Shown here one piece after another: positions 11,947-19,508 of a DNA stretch of 41,946 nt. Location of the stretch: positions 1 through 41,946 of the IMG/VR virus record IMGVR_UViG_3300048589_001579. One strand, 5' to 3'. Numbering within the stretch: position 1 is the first letter of the stretch; the number at the start of each line of letters is the position of its first letter. A model generated the notes under the pieces. It had not been told where the DNA came from. It was given only the letters and a program-made list of their open reading frames with translations, and made no database searches. Position numbers and translations under genes: made by a program. Source of the DNA: a virus.

Positions 11947-13343
11947 CCGAGCCGGCTGAAGGTGGCGCGCGCGTGGTGCCCTTGAGGCAGGATGCGTCGG
12001 GCGCGGCTCCTCCCCCTCCCGGGGGTGAAGGGGCATCGAAGGGCAAGGGAAAGAAGCGACAGCTTCCGCCGAGCTTCTTCGATCACCTGCGCACGCTGAC
12101 CGACCAGTTCGCCCTGATCCACGGCACCGACACCGCATGGGATGGCGTGCACCGGATCGTGATCAAGGTGGCGCACATGCGCCTGACCTATGGCAACGAC
12201 GCGGTGAAGGCGTGGCTGGGATCGGCCGATCGGAAGATGGTCACCAAGGAGCAGGTGGTCTTCGATCCTACGATGACGGTCGACCCGAAGACTCACGTCA
12301 ACCTGTTCGGCGGGATGGAGCGAACGCCGAAAGCGGGCGACTGCGCGTTCCTGCTCGACCTGCTCGCGCACCTCGCCGGCGGCGATCCGAAGATCGTCCA
12401 GTGGATCCTGCGATGGATCGCGCTGCCGCTGCAGCGGCCGGGGACGAAGATGGCGACCGCGATCATCATGCATGGCGCCGAGGGGACCGGGAAGAACCTC
12501 TTCTGGGGCGCGGTGCAGTCGATCTATGGGCGCTACGGCGTGATGATCGGCCAGGCGCAGATCGAGTCGGAGTTCAATGGCTGGCTCTCGGCGAAGCTCT
12601 TCGTCACCGGCAACGAGGTGCTCGGCCGGAAGGAGAAGTGGGAACTCAAGGGCGCGCTGAAGCACCTCGTCACCGAGGACTTCATCTACATCAACGAGAA
12701 GATGATGCCGGAGCGCGTGGAGCGGAATCACGCGAATCTGGTCTTCCTCTCGAACGAGCTGCAGCCGCTTGTGCTGGGGCAGGGCGATCGGCGCTACATG
12801 GTCGTCGAGACCTGGCATCAGCATCCGGAGGGCGACGCATTCTATGCGCGCGTCCGCAATTGGCTGAACGACGGCGGGGTGGAAGCCTTCTACGCCCACC
12901 TGCTGGCGCTGCCCCTGGGCGAGTTCGGGCCGCACACGAAGCCGCTGGATACGACGGCAAAGCGGGAGCTGGTCGAGCTCGGCAAGGACGAACCGGAGCG
13001 GTTCCTGGAGGAGTGGAAGGCCGGCGGCGCGGATCTGCCCTACGGGGTGGCGACCGCGGGAGACCTGTACATCGCCTTTCGACGATGGTGCATGCGCAAC
13101 GGTGAGCGGCACATCCCGACGATGCAGCGTTTCGGGCGGGTGGCGAAGCTCCGGTTCGCCTCGAGGGTGATGAAGTTCTCGCTCTCGCGCGGCATGGCGA
13201 CGGACGACAAGCAATGGACGGTCTACTGGGATGGCGAGGCTGTTCCGGATTCGTGCGAGGACCTCGACGCCTGGGTGCGGCGCGGGGCGCAGAAGTTCAG
13301 GGATGCCGCGTTCGATCCGTCGAGGGGAGATGAAGAGCGCTGA
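11943..13343 (+). CDS. SF3-like replicative helicase (DUF5906 type)
   Basis: 466 residues from GTG 11943-11945, overlapping the primase stop as GTGA. A low-complexity N-terminus (PPPPGGEGASKGKGKKR) precedes a helicase domain with Walker A GAEGTGKN at about 178-185, a central LFVTGNEVLGRKEKWELKGA segment, and NHANLVFLSNELQPLVL followed by DRRYMVVE, as in phage primase-helicase proteins of the DUF5906/D5 class. It should unwind DNA at the origin, which is probably the iteron island directly downstream. Confidence 0.88.
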   Translation: MTEPAEGGARVVPLRQDASGAAPPPPGGEGASKGKGKKRQLPPSFFDHLRTLTDQFALIHGTDTAWDGVHRIVIKVAHMRLTYGNDAVKAWLGSADRKMVTKEQVVFDPTMTVDPKTHVNLFGGMERTPKAGDCAFLLDLLAHLAGGDPKIVQWILRWIALPLQRPGTKMATAIIMHGAEGTGKNLFWGAVQSIYGRYGVMIGQAQIESEFNGWLSAKLFVTGNEVLGRKEKWELKGALKHLVTEDFIYINEKMMPERVERNHANLVFLSNELQPLVLGQGDRRYMVVETWHQHPEGDAFYARVRNWLNDGGVEAFYAHLLALPLGEFGPHTKPLDTTAKRELVELGKDEPERFLEEWKAGGADLPYGVATAGDLYIAFRRWCMRNGERHIPTMQRFGRVAKLRFASRVMKFSLSRGMATDDKQWTVYWDGEAVPDSCEDLDAWVRRGAQKFRDAAFDPSRGDEER

Positions 13344-13357
13344 GATGTGGCCGGCAG

Positions 13358-13598
13358 GTTGAACGATTTCAATATCGTTCAATCGTTCAACTTGCAAGGC
13401 ATTGAGCGGGAAGGGTTTGTTAACGATTTAACGATTGAACGACTCACGCGCGCGTACGGAGAATATTTCTTGGGCGCGTGGTGTTTAGCTCTTTGTAGGG
13501 GAAATATCGTTCAATCATTCAATCGTTCAACTAACAAAGGATTGTGCAGGAGAATCAGTGGGTTGAAGGTTGAACGATTGGTTGAACGATTGAACGAT
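13358..13598. repeat. AT-rich iteron island, candidate replication origin
   Basis: The 273 bases between the helicase and the next gene are far more AT-rich than their surroundings and hold eight exact copies of the octamer TGAACGAT or its complement (13360-13367, 13374-13381, 13382-13389, 13506-13513, 13522-13529, 13571-13578, 13583-13590, 13591-13598), plus near copies such as TTAACGAT at 13420-13427 and 13428-13435. Many are phased at exactly 8 bp, and opposite orientations create dyads. Directly after primase and helicase genes this is the expected place for an origin. A repeated regulatory or mobile intergenic element is the alternative. Confidence 0.75.
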
Positions 13599-13616
13599 AT
13601 TCATGAGGCGTGATCC

Positions 13617-14432
13617 ATGCTGACCTTCAGCGTGAAGTCGGACATCGAGGCAGGGGTGCGCAACCTGAACGCGAAGGTGCTGAGCCAGATCCCGTTCGCT
13701 ACAGCCAAGGCCCTGACGAAGACGGCGCAGGCCGTGCGCGAGGCCGAGCGGCGCGAGATGGCGTCGGTGTTCGACCGGCCGACGCCGTGGACGCTCAACA
13801 GCCTGTTCGTGAAGCCGGCGAACAAGGTCACGCTGTCGGCCGAGGTGGCGTTCAAGGGGGCCGCGGCGAAGGGGACGCCGTACGACCGGGCACTCGCTCA
13901 CCACATTCGTGGTGGCACGCGCGAGTGGAAGCGGATGGAGCTCGCGCTCAAGCGCCTGGGGGTGCTGCCGTCGACCTGGGCGGCGGTGCCGGGCGAGGCG
14001 GCCAAGCTCGACGGTTACGGCAACATGAGCCGCGGTCAGGTCGTCCAGATCCTGTCCTACCTGCAGGCCTTCGGGGAGCAGGGCTACAAGGCGAACATGA
14101 CGGCGAAGGGGCGCGCGCGCCTGGCCCGTCGTGGACGTACCGAGGGCGGCTTCGCGCGGATCGGTGGAGTCGAGTACTTCGTGTCGAGGGGGCCGGGAAA
14201 CTGGTTCGGTGGCCGCTCGTGGAAGAACGGACGGGGACAGCACCTGGCGCCCGGCGTCTGGCAGAAGAGCGGGATTCATGGCGTGAAGGTCCGGCCGGTG
14301 CTGATGTTCGTCAGCACGCCGTCCTACCGGGTCCGGCTCGCGTTCTACGATGTCGGGTCGCGCGTCGCGAGCACGACGTTCCCGATCGAGTTCCAAAAGT
14401 CCATCGCCGAGGCGATGGCGAGCGCGCGATGA
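13617..14432 (+). CDS. Putative virion morphogenesis protein
   Basis: 271 residues. The N-terminal half (NAKVLSQIPFATAKALTKTA, EMASVFDRPTPWTLNSLFVK) and the middle (HHIRGGTREWKRMELALKRL, then GYGNMSRGQVVQILSYLQ) match a type of phage protein commonly found beside small terminase genes, often left unnamed or called minor tail/head protein. Basic and soluble. GAGG lies upstream in tcatgaggcgtgatcc. It opens the late region after the origin. The structural role is inferred from position. Confidence 0.6.
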   Translation: MLTFSVKSDIEAGVRNLNAKVLSQIPFATAKALTKTAQAVREAERREMASVFDRPTPWTLNSLFVKPANKVTLSAEVAFKGAAAKGTPYDRALAHHIRGGTREWKRMELALKRLGVLPSTWAAVPGEAAKLDGYGNMSRGQVVQILSYLQAFGEQGYKANMTAKGRARLARRGRTEGGFARIGGVEYFVSRGPGNWFGGRSWKNGRGQHLAPGVWQKSGIHGVKVRPVLMFVSTPSYRVRLAFYDVGSRVASTTFPIEFQKSIAEAMASAR

Positions 14433-14524
14433 AATCGCCAAGGTACTCCGCAGCTATACCCCGGAAGGGTAATGCGAAGCCCGATCGGTCTCTAGTCGTG
14501 AGCGGCTTCTAAGGGGGTCATCCG

Positions 14525-15028
14525 GTGCCGACGCAGCAGGCCATTGCCGAACATCTCGATCTCGACCAGTCCGCGGTATCGCGCTGGATGGCCGAGCTCA
14601 AGCTCGAGTGGTCCACGCTCTCGATGGATGAGATCCGCATCGCCTACATCCGCCGCATTCGTGAGCAGGCCGCCGGCCGCGCCACGTCGGGCGACCTCGA
14701 CCTGGCCACCGAACGGGCCCGCCTGGCACGGGAGCAGGCCGACCGCGTCGCGATGCTCAACGCCCGGCAGCGGCGGGAGCTGGCGCCGGTGGCGGTGATC
14801 GAGACGGTGCTCGCCCGGGTGGGCCGGCAGATCGCCGGGATCCTCGAGGCGCTGCCGGTGCAGCTTCGCCGGCGCGCGGTGAACCTCACCACGGAGGACA
14901 TCGAGTATTTGCAAGAAGAGATCGACAAGGCCCGCAACGTCGCGACGCGCATCGAAATCGACCTGGACGAACTGAATGGACCTGCTGGAGATCCGGAGAG
15001 CGATTCGCTCCGGGCTGAGGCCGCTTGA
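14525..15028 (+). CDS. terS: Terminase small subunit (Nu1/DUF1441-like)
   Basis: 167 residues from GTG 14525-14527 with AAGGGGG about eight bases upstream. An N-terminal helix-turn-helix (TQQAIAEHLDLDQSAVSRWM) would recognise the packaging site, followed by a long helical region (TSGDLDLATERARLAREQAD) and a C-terminal segment (EDIEYLQEEIDKARNVATRI) for contact with the large subunit. The arrangement fits DUF1441/Nu1-type small terminases, suggesting cos-type packaging. It overlaps the large-subunit gene by 53 bases. Confidence 0.85.
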   Translation: MPTQQAIAEHLDLDQSAVSRWMAELKLEWSTLSMDEIRIAYIRRIREQAAGRATSGDLDLATERARLAREQADRVAMLNARQRRELAPVAVIETVLARVGRQIAGILEALPVQLRRRAVNLTTEDIEYLQEEIDKARNVATRIEIDLDELNGPAGDPESDSLRAEAA

Positions 15029-16997
15029 GGCTGTCGCCCCGCTGCGTCTGTCGCAGTGGGCCGAGCAGCATTTCTACCTGTCGGCGGAGTCGTCCTACGT
15101 CGAGCAGCGGTGGATCGCCTATCCCTACCAGCGGGCGATCATGGATTGCATCTCGAACGACGACGTCGAGGAGGTTGTGTTCCGGAAGAGCGCGCGCGTC
15201 GGCTACACGAAGATGGCGCTTGCCGCGATCGCCTACTTCGTCGAGCACAAGCGCCGCAACCAGGCGGTGTGGCAGCCGACCGACGAGGACTCGGACGAGT
15301 TCGTGAAGACCGAGCTCGAGCCGATGCTGCGCGACGTGCCTGCGATGCAGCTCGTCTTCCCGTCCTTCATGCACAAGCACAAGCACAACACGCTGCGGCA
15401 GAAGATCTTCCTCGGCGCGATGCTGCACATGAGAGGCGGGAAGGCGGCGAAGAACTACCGGCGACTGTCGGTCTCGGTCGCCTACCTCGACGAGATCGAC
15501 GGCTTCGACCTCGACGTCGAGGGTGAAGGGGATCCAGTGGCGCTCGCGCGCAAGCGCATCGAGGGTGCCACTTACCCGAAGCTCGTGCTCGGGAGCACGC
15601 CCAAGATCAAGGGTTTCTCGCTCGTCGAGGCGCGCGAGGCGCAGGCCGAGCTCCGCTTCCGCTACCTGGTCCCGTGTCCGCACTGCGCGACGCCGCAGCC
15701 GCTGCGATGGGGCGGGGCCGACAAGCCGTTCGGCTTCAAGTGGACCGCCGGTGACGCGGAATCGGTCGCGCACCTGTGCGAAACGTGCCAGGCGATGTTC
15801 TCGCAGGCGGACTACCTGGCGGTCTGGGACCAGGGGCGCCACGTCGCCCAGGACGGGACGTGGATCGACCAGGACGGGCGCTTCCGAACCGCCGACGGCG
15901 CCCTGCGCACTCCGCCGCGGTCGGTCGCGTTCCACGTCTGGACCGCGTACAGCCCGCAGGTGAGCTGGCCCGAGCTCGTGCGCGAATTCCTAGCGGCGAA
16001 CGCCAAGGCGGCCTCTGGTGACAAGGCCGGCCTCAAGGCGTTCGTGAACACGACGCTGGGTGAGGCGTGGGAGGAAGAGGTCGAGCGCGCCGACCAGCAC
16101 GAGCTCAAGCGGCGCGCCGAAGGCTACGCGCTGCGCGTCGTGCCACGCGGCGGGCTCGTCCTGGTGGCCGGCGTCGACGTGCAGGACGACCGTTTCGAGA
16201 TCGTGGTTTGGGCGCTGGGTCGAGGCGAAGAGATGTGGCCGATCGACTACGCGGTCCTGTCGGCCAATCCCGCCGACGATCGCGACTGGGAGAAGCTCGA
16301 CGCGTACCTGCTCACGCGCTTCCCGTGTGCAACCGGGGGGCGATTGGGTATCGAGGCGGTGGCGGTCGACACCGGCGGGCATTTCACCCACCAGGCCTAC
16401 AACTTCGCCCGGTTGCGTCCGTCCCGGCGGATCTTCGCGGTCAAAGGCGAGACGAGGCAGGGCATGCCAGTCAAGGGGCGTTCGAGTTTCCAGGACGTGA
16501 ACTGGCGTGGCAAGGTCATCAAGTCGGGGGTGAAGCTGTGGCACGTCGGCACCGATACGGCGAAGGACCTGCTGCACGGACGCCTCAAGGTGTCGGTGCC
16601 CGGACCCGGCTACGTGCACTTCGCGAAGGCCCTGCCGGACGAGTTTTTCGATCAGATCACTGCCGAGGCGCGGATGCTCCAGAAGACCTCGCAGGGCGAG
16701 CGCTATCGCTGGGTGGCCACGCGCAGCCGCAACGAGGTCCTCGACTGCACCGTCTACGCGATCTTCGCGGCGCACATGCTCGACCTGCACCGGTACACCG
16801 ACCGGATGTGGCAGAAGCTCGAGTCCGCGGTTGCGCCGCCGACCGCGGACATGTTCGATCGGGCAAACGTCCCGGAGGGCGGGGAGTCCGTCGAGCCCGC
16901 GCCGGAGGCCGCGCGGGCGCCCAGGCGCACCGCCGTCGCGGCGCCGGCCGCCCCGGCCGGGGGCTTCGCGAGCCGCGAGTGGATGGATCGACTGTGA
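14976..16997 (+). CDS. terL: Terminase large subunit (GpA family)
   Basis: 673 residues, the usual size for lambda GpA relatives. The ATPase part has a Walker A-like RKSARVGYTK at about 70-79 and Walker B VAYLDEID at about 168-175. A zinc-ribbon-like region (CPHCATPQPLRWGG, later CETCQ) and the C-terminal nuclease region (VDVQDDRFEIVVWALG, AVDTGGHFTHQAY, then RNEVLDC) follow. It packages DNA into proheads and cuts at the packaging site. The C-terminal 50 residues are Pro/Ala rich. Confidence 0.95.
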   Translation: MDLLEIRRAIRSGLRPLEAVAPLRLSQWAEQHFYLSAESSYVEQRWIAYPYQRAIMDCISNDDVEEVVFRKSARVGYTKMALAAIAYFVEHKRRNQAVWQPTDEDSDEFVKTELEPMLRDVPAMQLVFPSFMHKHKHNTLRQKIFLGAMLHMRGGKAAKNYRRLSVSVAYLDEIDGFDLDVEGEGDPVALARKRIEGATYPKLVLGSTPKIKGFSLVEAREAQAELRFRYLVPCPHCATPQPLRWGGADKPFGFKWTAGDAESVAHLCETCQAMFSQADYLAVWDQGRHVAQDGTWIDQDGRFRTADGALRTPPRSVAFHVWTAYSPQVSWPELVREFLAANAKAASGDKAGLKAFVNTTLGEAWEEEVERADQHELKRRAEGYALRVVPRGGLVLVAGVDVQDDRFEIVVWALGRGEEMWPIDYAVLSANPADDRDWEKLDAYLLTRFPCATGGRLGIEAVAVDTGGHFTHQAYNFARLRPSRRIFAVKGETRQGMPVKGRSSFQDVNWRGKVIKSGVKLWHVGTDTAKDLLHGRLKVSVPGPGYVHFAKALPDEFFDQITAEARMLQKTSQGERYRWVATRSRNEVLDCTVYAIFAAHMLDLHRYTDRMWQKLESAVAPPTADMFDRANVPEGGESVEPAPEAARAPRRTAVAAPAAPAGGFASREWMDRL

Positions 16998-17341
16998 CGA
17001 GGCGCGACGATCCGGGCCTCACCGAGGACGCAGCGATCGCGCTGCAGTACGAGATCACGAAGATCGTGCGCGAAGAGATCGGGATGAACGAGCATTTCGC
17101 CTCCCAGATCGCCGAGGCGCTGATGCGCGGGCTGCGCCGCACGCTCGGGGGGCAGGAGATCTACATCCCGTCGCAGGACCTCCGCAGGCGCGATCAGGCG
17201 ATCCGCGATGAGTTCAACGGGCGCAACCGGGACGAGCTCTGTCGCCGCTACGGGATCGGCCGCACCCGGCTCTACGAGATCGTCTCTCGCGGCAAAGAAA
17301 TTCCGCTTTTTCCGGAAGAAACCGGACTCCCGAAAGGCTAG
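16994..17341 (+). CDS. Mor-family transcription activator
   Basis: 115 residues from GTG 16994-16996, overlapping the terminase stop as GTGA. It carries the family signature GGQEIYIP at 52-59 and then RDQAIRDEFNGRNRDEL with helix-turn-helix CRRYGIGRTRLYEIVSR, as in Mu Mor/C activators of middle and late transcription. No other Mu-like transposition genes are present. Placed between terminase and head genes, it could activate late promoters or be a borrowed regulator. Its last codons lie in the 28-bp sequence that recurs at 25125. Confidence 0.85.
   Translation: MTRRDDPGLTEDAAIALQYEITKIVREEIGMNEHFASQIAEALMRGLRRTLGGQEIYIPSQDLRRRDQAIRDEFNGRNRDELCRRYGIGRTRLYEIVSRGKEIPLFPEETGLPKG
17300..17327. 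repeat. Long direct repeat, copy 1 (3' end of the Mor-like gene)
   Basis: ATTCCGCTTTTTCCGGAAGA continues as AA and then CCGGAC. The first 22 bases are identical to 25125-25146, and 27 of 28 match overall. Here it encodes the residues EIPLFPEETG. Confidence 0.85.
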
Positions 17342-17350
17342 AGTCAACGC

Positions 17351-17578
17351 ATGAGCACCGCCACCGACATGCTCGCGAACTACCTGGCCGCCGAGCAGGC
17401 CATCCTGGACGGGAAAGAGGCGCGGGTAGGGGACCGCCTTCTCAGGCTCGAAGACCTCGCGGAGGTGCGCAAGGGCCGCCTCGAGTGGGAGCAGCGCGTG
17501 GCGGCGGAGAACGCCGTGGCGGCGGACGCACCGCGCATCGGCGGGATCGCATTCTCACACGCGAGGCTCGACCGGTGA
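17351..17578 (+). CDS. gpW-like head-tail joining protein
   Basis: 75 residues. The central pattern NYLAAEQAILDGKEARVGDR and LEDLAEVRKGRLEWEQRVAA matches the lambda gpW group, small proteins that plug the portal and help join head and tail. It lies between the terminase/Mor genes and the portal, as expected. Its stop overlaps the portal GTG as GTGA. Confidence 0.85.
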   Translation: MSTATDMLANYLAAEQAILDGKEARVGDRLLRLEDLAEVRKGRLEWEQRVAAENAVAADAPRIGGIAFSHARLDR

Positions 17579-19416
17579 ACGCGCTCGACCTGCTCGTCGC
17601 GTGGGTCGCGCCGCAGGCCGGCCTGCGCCGCAGGCATGCCCGCGAGGTTCTCGCGTCGTACGAGGCGGCCAAGCCGTCGCGACTGCGCAAGTTCCGGCGC
17701 GACACCCAGTCGCCGAACCAGCTCGTCGAGGCCGCCGCGCTTCCGCTGCGCGCCCAGGGGCGCTACCTGCAGCGCAACCACGACGTCGCGCGCGGCATCC
17801 TGCGCACGCTGGTCAACAACATCGTGGGCCCGGTCGGCATCGGCATCGAGCCGCAGCCGCGCCGCGCCGACGGGTCGGTGCACGAGGTGTATGCGAGCGC
17901 CCTGCGCGCCGCCTGGCGCGACTGGCAGCGCAATCCCGAGGTGACGCATTGCCATCACTGGGCGCGCGCCCAGCGACTCGCGGTCGGTGCGTGGATGCGC
18001 GACGGCGAGGCGTTCGCGCAGTACCTGATCGGCTCGGTCCCCTTCCTTGACCACGGCACCCGCGTCCCGCTGTCCCTCGAGCTGTTCGAGGCGGACATGG
18101 TGCCGATCGACTACGAGGGCGAGCGCATCCGCCAGGGCGTCGAGCGCAACGCCTGGGGCCGGCCGGTCGCCTACTTCGTCTACAAGGCGCACCCGCTCGA
18201 CACGATGGCGCTGGTGCGCGCCTCCGACCTGAAGCGCATCCCGGCGGAGCGGATGCTCCACCTGGCCGCGCTCGACCGGCTTGGGCAGATCCGGGGCGTG
18301 TCCGAGTTCGCGAGCGTGATCACGCGGCTCGAGGACATCAAGGACTACGAGGAGAGCGAGCGCATCGCCGCGAAGATCGCCGCGGCGCTCACCGCGTTCG
18401 TGCGGAAGGGGTCGCCGGACATGTTCGATCCCGCCACCGTCGAGCGCGATGCGGACGGCAAGGCGTTGCCGCGCGAGATCTCACTCGCGCCCGGCACGAT
18501 CATCGATGGCCTCGCCGTGGGCGAGGAGATCGGGATGGTCGACAGCAAGCGGCCAAACCCGAACGTGGTCACCTTCCGCCAGGGGCAGCTTCGCGCGGTC
18601 GCCGCCGGCGTCGGTGCCAGCTACTCGTCGATCAGCCGGGACTACAACGGGACCTACAGCGCCCAGCGTCAGGAGCTGGTCGAGCAGTGGGTGCACTACG
18701 CCACATTGACCGACGAGTTCGTCGGGCAGTTCATCCAGCCGGTCTGGGAGACGTTCGTCGCCACCGCACACCTGTCGGGCGTCGTGCGTCGCCCGGGGGA
18801 CGTGGCCGAGGACGTTGCCGACGACGCGCTCTACGTGGGCCAGTCCATGCCCTGGATCGACCCGCTCAAGGAGGCGCTCGGCTGGGAGTCGCTGGTCAAG
18901 GCCGGGTTCGCGAGCGAGGTCGAGGTCATCCGGCGGCGCGGCGGGAATCCGTACGATGTGCTCGCGCAGTTGGCCGAATTCCGCCGGCGCGCGGCCGAGC
19001 TCGGCCTCACGCTCAGCAGCAACGCGGCGAGCGCGGCACCGGCCGCCTCGCCGGAGCCCGCCGAGGACGATGACGCGGGGGACGACGACGAGGATGCGTC
19101 CGATCGTGCGGCACGCGACTACGAGGGGCGCGCGCTGGCGTCCCTGGCCGAGGGGATGGCCGCGATCGCCGCGCGCGAGACACCGGCGCCCACCGTCAAC
19201 GTCGCGGGGCCGGTGATCAACATGCCCGAGCAGGCGCCTCCGGTGGTGAACGTCGCCGGCACGACCGTGAACGTTCCCGAGCAGGCGCCGCCGGTCGTCA
19301 ACGTCGAGGCGGCGCCGGCGCAGGTCGTGATGCAGCATCCGAAGCGCGCGGTGCAGACCTTCGAGCGCGATCCGGACACGCTCGAGCTCACGCGCGGCAT
19401 CACCGACTACGAGTAG
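17575..19416 (+). CDS. Portal protein (lambda portal family)
   Basis: 613 residues from GTG 17575-17577. The body matches lambda-type portals: RRDTQSPNQLVEAAALPLRA, ARGILRTLVNNIVGPVG, LELFEADMVPIDYEGERIRQ and SSISRDYNGTYSAQRQELVE. It forms the ring through which DNA is packaged. The C-terminal 110 residues are an acidic and proline-rich extension with repeated short strands (VNVAGPVINMPEQAPPVVNV, repeated again), probably disordered or an external attachment point. Confidence 0.93.
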   Translation: MNALDLLVAWVAPQAGLRRRHAREVLASYEAAKPSRLRKFRRDTQSPNQLVEAAALPLRAQGRYLQRNHDVARGILRTLVNNIVGPVGIGIEPQPRRADGSVHEVYASALRAAWRDWQRNPEVTHCHHWARAQRLAVGAWMRDGEAFAQYLIGSVPFLDHGTRVPLSLELFEADMVPIDYEGERIRQGVERNAWGRPVAYFVYKAHPLDTMALVRASDLKRIPAERMLHLAALDRLGQIRGVSEFASVITRLEDIKDYEESERIAAKIAAALTAFVRKGSPDMFDPATVERDADGKALPREISLAPGTIIDGLAVGEEIGMVDSKRPNPNVVTFRQGQLRAVAAGVGASYSSISRDYNGTYSAQRQELVEQWVHYATLTDEFVGQFIQPVWETFVATAHLSGVVRRPGDVAEDVADDALYVGQSMPWIDPLKEALGWESLVKAGFASEVEVIRRRGGNPYDVLAQLAEFRRRAAELGLTLSSNAASAAPAASPEPAEDDDAGDDDEDASDRAARDYEGRALASLAEGMAAIAARETPAPTVNVAGPVINMPEQAPPVVNVAGTTVNVPEQAPPVVNVEAAPAQVVMQHPKRAVQTFERDPDTLELTRGITDYE

Positions 19417-19452
19417 GCGAGTCGCGTCGCCGACCAGGTGGCCGGCGCCACC
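19416..19452. other. Two hairpins after the portal gene
   Basis: GGCGA/TCGCC at 19416-19420 and 19427-19431, then GGTGGC/GCCACC at 19437-19442 and 19447-19452 around a CGGC loop. No T run follows, so they are not classic intrinsic terminators. They mark the left edge of the large virion-protein block. The rest of the 92-base gap shows nothing else clear. Confidence 0.45.
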
Positions 19453-19508
19453 CTCACAACGCCCGGACCACGATCATGCGTGTAACTCTCGACTGACGCT
19501 CGTCCACT

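Noticed and set aside
11748-13397. Minus-strand open frame of 549 codons opposite the helicase
   Set aside because: Antisense to a clear helicase gene and of shadow-like composition.
13358-13598. CRISPR-like repeat array
   Set aside because: The repeats are 8 bp, occur in both orientations and lack regular spacers; no cas genes are present.
13347-13613. Open frame of 88 codons across the iteron region
   Set aside because: Its protein is only the translation of the octamer repeats (repeated NIVQSFN and VERL units) with no start signal; the region is better read as an origin or regulatory island.
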